NCBI GenBank assembly: GCA_029098305.1
Contig: JAQXOB010000015.1
Coordinates: forward strand, 1 to 36,300
Length of the DNA stretch: 36,300 nucleotides
DNA from: Clostridia bacterium
GTDB lineage: Bacteria; Bacillota; Clostridia; Oscillospirales; Acutalibacteraceae
Reading direction: 5' to 3'
The position numbers and the translations under genes are program-made. The notes below the pieces were generated by a model. It had not been told where the DNA came from. It searched no databases and saw only the letters and a list, made by a program, of their open reading frames with translations. This document shows positions 33,624 to 36,300 of the stretch, one piece after another; the first letter of the stretch is position 1; the number at the start of each line of letters is the position of its first letter.

Positions 33624-34811
33624 TCACAAGGAATTGATAGCTTTTGTGATTCTTTCCATAGCTTCTATGGTGTTTTCTCTGTTGTTAAATGCTGTAAGCC
33701 TGAAGTAGCCTTCACCGTTTTTTCCAAAGCCGGCGCCCGGTGTTCCCACAACATTTGCTTTTTCTAGCATAAAATCGAAAAATTCCCACGAGCTCATACC
33801 ATTTGGACATTTGAGCCAAATGTAAGGTGAGTTTTTACCGCCTGTGTAGCTTATTCCAAGCTTGTCGAGAGCGTCTGCCATTATCTTTGCGTTCTCTTTG
33901 TAATAAACTATGGCGTCTTTTATCTCTTTTTGTCCCTCATCACTAAACACAGCAGCCGCGCCTTTCTGCACAATATATGGCACACCGTTAAACTTGGTGG
34001 TCTGACGTCTTAGCCACATTTTGTTGAGAGAGGTGTTCTCTCTTACGATATCGAATGGAACTACAGTGTAGCCACAGCGTGTGCCTGTAAATCCGGCTGT
34101 CTTTGAGAATGAGCAAAACTCAATAGCACAGCTTTTTGCGCCCTCTATCTGATAAATGCTGGTAGGCAGATTATCGCCCTCCACAAAACATTCGTATGCC
34201 GCATCAAAAAGGATAACAGCATCATTCTTATCGGCATAGTCCACCCACATTTTCAGCTTTTCATAACCATACACAGCGCCTGTTGGATTATTTGGTGAGC
34301 AGAGATAAATTATATCTGCTTTCACACTGTCATCAGGCACAGGTAAAAATCCGTTCTCGCCGTTTGCATCCATAAAGAGTATTTTTCTGCCTGCCATTGT
34401 GTTTGTGTCTACATACACAGGGTACACAGGGTCAGGTATTAGCACTACATTATCCTTATCAAAAAGGTCGAGTATGTTGCCTATGTCGCTCTTTGCGCCA
34501 TCGCTTATGAATATCTCGTTGTTATCGAGCAAAACTTTCTTCTTTGCATAGTATTTCACAAGCTCTTCTTTTAGAAAGTCATATCCCTGCTCCGGGCCGT
34601 ATCCACGAAAGCTCTCTGCTCTGCTCATATCATCCACCGCAGAGTGAAGCTCCTTGATAACCTGTGAACATAATGGCTTTGTAACATCGCCAATGCCCAA
34701 TCTTATTACATTCACATCTGGGTGAGCTGTCTTAAACTCGTTTGTTTTTCTTGCTATTGTGCTAAAAAGATAGCTTTCTTGTATATTGTTAAAGTTATTG
34801 TTGATTTTCAT
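33624..34811 (-). CDS. dapL: LL-diaminopimelate aminotransferase
   Basis: This 395-aa PLP enzyme converts tetrahydrodipicolinate directly to LL-diaminopimelate in lysine and peptidoglycan synthesis. The PLP lysine is Lys237 in FCSFSKTAGFTGTRCGY. RLGIGDVTKPL near residue 37, FRGYGPEQGYDFL, CSPNNPTGAVYG and the C-terminal GYFRLTAFNNREN are typical of DapL. It follows dapF by 22 bp, so the two consecutive steps to meso-diaminopimelate are co-transcribed. GGAGGT precedes the start codon. Confidence 0.97.
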   Translation of the reverse strand: MKINNNFNNIQESYLFSTIARKTNEFKTAHPDVNVIRLGIGDVTKPLCSQVIKELHSAVDDMSRAESFRGYGPEQGYDFLKEELVKYYAKKKVLLDNNEIFISDGAKSDIGNILDLFDKDNVVLIPDPVYPVYVDTNTMAGRKILFMDANGENGFLPVPDDSVKADIIYLCSPNNPTGAVYGYEKLKMWVDYADKNDAVILFDAAYECFVEGDNLPTSIYQIEGAKSCAIEFCSFSKTAGFTGTRCGYTVVPFDIVRENTSLNKMWLRRQTTKFNGVPYIVQKGAAAVFSDEGQKEIKDAIVYYKENAKIMADALDKLGISYTGGKNSPYIWLKCPNGMSSWEFFDFMLEKANVVGTPGAGFGKNGEGYFRLTAFNNRENTIEAMERITKAINSL

Positions 34812-34833
34812 TTTTCAAAAAGACCTCCTATTA

Positions 34834-35676
34834 TCATATCTCTACTTCGCCGTCAAAAACCTTAGTTGCAGGGCCGGTCATCATCACTGTATCGTCAGTG
34901 TAGTTTATTATGAGGTCACCGCCAATGAGATGCACTGTGACGTCCTCTCCCTTTTTGCAAAATCCGTTTTCTACGGCTGCCGCCACGCAAGCGCAGGCAC
35001 CTGTTCCACAAGCCCATGTTTCGCCACTGCCACGCTCCCACACACGCATTGTAATATCTCTGTCGTTGTTTACTCTGACAAACTCGGTGTTTACACCCTC
35101 AGGAAAAATTTCGTTATGCTCAAACAGAGGCCCTATTTTTTCTAGGTCAAGACCCTCTACATCACTTTCAAACACAATACAGTGTGGATTACCCATAGAA
35201 ACACAGGTTATTTCGTAAGTCTTTTCGCCAATCTTTTGCGATTTTCCTATAATGCTATCGCCGTCTAGTGCCACGGGTATTTTATTTGGAGCAAACTCTG
35301 CCTTACCCATATCCACCTTGAGGCTTGTTACCTCGCCATGATCGTTTCTGTAGGCTTGTAGTTTTTTGATGCCACTGAGAGTTTCTATGCTAACGCTATC
35401 TCCTTGCACCATGTTGTTATCAAACAGATATTTTCCTACACAGCGTATGCCGTTGCCACACATCTTGCCTTCACTGCCATCAGCGTTAAACATACGCATC
35501 TTGGCATCTGCCACATCAGATGGACATATATAAATCACGCCATCTCCGCCTACTCCAAATCTTCTATGAGAGAGCCTCTCGCTTATGCCCGAAAAATCAC
35601 TGACTTTCTGCTCAAAACAATTAACATAAATATAATCGTTTCCGCAGCCGTGCATTTTGGTGAAACCAAGCTTCAT
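34834..35676 (-). CDS. dapF: Diaminopimelate epimerase
   Basis: This 280-aa enzyme converts LL- to meso-diaminopimelate without cofactor. The two catalytic cysteines are Cys73 (KMCGNGIRCVG) and Cys223 (WACGTGACAC). The N-terminus FTKMHGCGNDYIYV is canonical. The ATG lies 3 bp after the asnB stop, and its ribosome site (GGGGTG) is within the last codons of asnB, so the two genes appear coupled. Confidence 0.97.
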   Translation of the reverse strand: MKLGFTKMHGCGNDYIYVNCFEQKVSDFSGISERLSHRRFGVGGDGVIYICPSDVADAKMRMFNADGSEGKMCGNGIRCVGKYLFDNNMVQGDSVSIETLSGIKKLQAYRNDHGEVTSLKVDMGKAEFAPNKIPVALDGDSIIGKSQKIGEKTYEITCVSMGNPHCIVFESDVEGLDLEKIGPLFEHNEIFPEGVNTEFVRVNNDRDITMRVWERGSGETWACGTGACACVAAAVENGFCKKGEDVTVHLIGGDLIINYTDDTVMMTGPATKVFDGEVEI

Positions 35677-35679
35677 ATA

Positions 35680-36300
35680 TCACACCCCGCTTGCTCCGTA
35701 GTTTGACAAAACTCTTGCCGAGGGGTCATTAACGTTGCACCCCTCCCAGGACTTGTTCGGCATCCAGAAATCCGCCACCATTTCGGCGTTTCCCGGATAA
35801 TACTCCTCGAATATCTCGCGGTATAAGAGCGATTCCTTTGTAAAAGGCGTCGCGAAAGGATATTTTTTGATCTCCTCGGAAAATTCAAGGTCCGTATAAT
35901 GCTTATTCGCATATTCCTTAAGATAGTCCACCATCGAGTGTCCGACCGCGTCCGAGAACGCCGCCTTCTCACGCATTAATATGTCCTCGGGCAGATAGTC
36001 GCCGATGAACGCGCGGCGAAGAAGATATTTGCCCTTGCCGTAGACGTTCATTTTTTTCGCCGGATCTATCGCCATAACATAGCTTACAAAGTCAAGATCG
36101 CCGAACGGCACTCTCGCCTCGAGCGAGTTAACGGAGATGCACCTGTCGGCGCGAAGAACGTCATACATATGAAGCTCTCTTATTCTCTTTTCCGACTCCT
36201 TCTGAAATTCCTCGGGCGAGGGCGCAAAATCGGTGTATTTATAGCCGAAAAGCTCATCCGATATTTCGCCTGTCAAAATCACGCGTATGTCGGTGTTTTT
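35680..36300 (-). CDS. asnB: Asparagine synthetase (glutamine-hydrolysing), C-terminal part, cut by window edge
   Basis: The frame is open to the right edge, so the N-terminal glutaminase domain and the PPi loop are outside. The visible ~206 residues are the synthetase domain: VILTGEISDELFGYKYTDFAP, YDVLRADRCISVNSLEARVPF, REKAAFSDAVGHSMVDYLKEY and KESLLYREIFEEYYPG, matching E. coli-type AsnB. Codon use is shifted toward GCG, CGC/CGG and CTC compared with its neighbours. It may make asparagine; given dapF/dapL next door, amidation of diaminopimelate, known for some AsnB homologues, is a less likely alternative. Confidence 0.92.
   Translation of the reverse strand, partial: KNTDIRVILTGEISDELFGYKYTDFAPSPEEFQKESEKRIRELHMYDVLRADRCISVNSLEARVPFGDLDFVSYVMAIDPAKKMNVYGKGKYLLRRAFIGDYLPEDILMREKAAFSDAVGHSMVDYLKEYANKHYTDLEFSEEIKKYPFATPFTKESLLYREIFEEYYPGNAEMVADFWMPNKSWEGCNVNDPSARVLSNYGASGV

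Overview
The window looks like a chromosome segment from a low-to-mid GC Gram-positive, most likely a spore-forming gut clostridium (Oscillospirales / Ruminococcus-like). This is inferred from conserved Firmicutes synteny (alaS, mltG and a U32 peptidase), the DapL/DapF lysine and peptidoglycan pathway, ThyX, a PdaB-like deacetylase, strong purine-rich ribosome binding sites, canonical TTGACA/TATAAT promoters and compact operons. No tRNA, rRNA or CRISPR array was seen.

Layout. Positions 1-7680 are a minus-strand housekeeping operon: thyX, tmk, a DJ-1/PfpI protein, mltG, a U32 peptidase and alaS. It has a promoter before thyX and a terminator after alaS, and the 5' tip of another gene sits at the left edge. 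Divergently, 7815-10237 carries asnS and murI on the plus strand and ends in a bidirectional terminator. Positions 10333-11614 (minus) hold two barstar-like immunity genes and a MuF-like/barnase RNase toxin that is split by an in-frame TAA. A 135-bp palindromic repeat follows at 11693-11828.

Positions 11867-22209 (minus) form one tightly overlapping phage-derived operon: small and large terminase, portal, prohead protease/scaffold, decoration protein, major capsid protein, two connector-like proteins, a 246-aa unknown, a LysM baseplate protein, a gp25-like wedge, a baseplate J protein, an XkdU-like protein and a tail-tip/fibre-like protein. I find no integrase, repressor, replication gene, lysis gene, sheath, recognisable tube or tape-measure gene. 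All frames are open and base composition resembles the host. The best reading is a domesticated or satellite-like particle operon (capsid plus baseplate with almost no tail), with a barnase toxin/barstar module beyond its 3' end.

Upstream of the phage operon (22283-28369, minus) are a Ser/Asp/Tyr-rich membrane-anchored surface protein, a PrsA/SurA-like lipoprotein, mfd and a small XRE regulator. A sirtuin and a PdaB-like polysaccharide deacetylase run on the plus strand (28678-30557). Then comes a two-gene minus-strand cassette: a Mor-like HTH regulator and an approximately 840-aa protein of unknown function with three ~150-aa repeats. The right end (33624-36300, minus) has dapL, dapF and the C-terminal half of an asparagine synthetase, whose codon use differs from its neighbours.

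The observations most worth follow-up are the sheath-less capsid/baseplate operon, the nonsense-split MuF-barnase with duplicated and diverging barstars, and the Mor-like/repeat-protein cassette.
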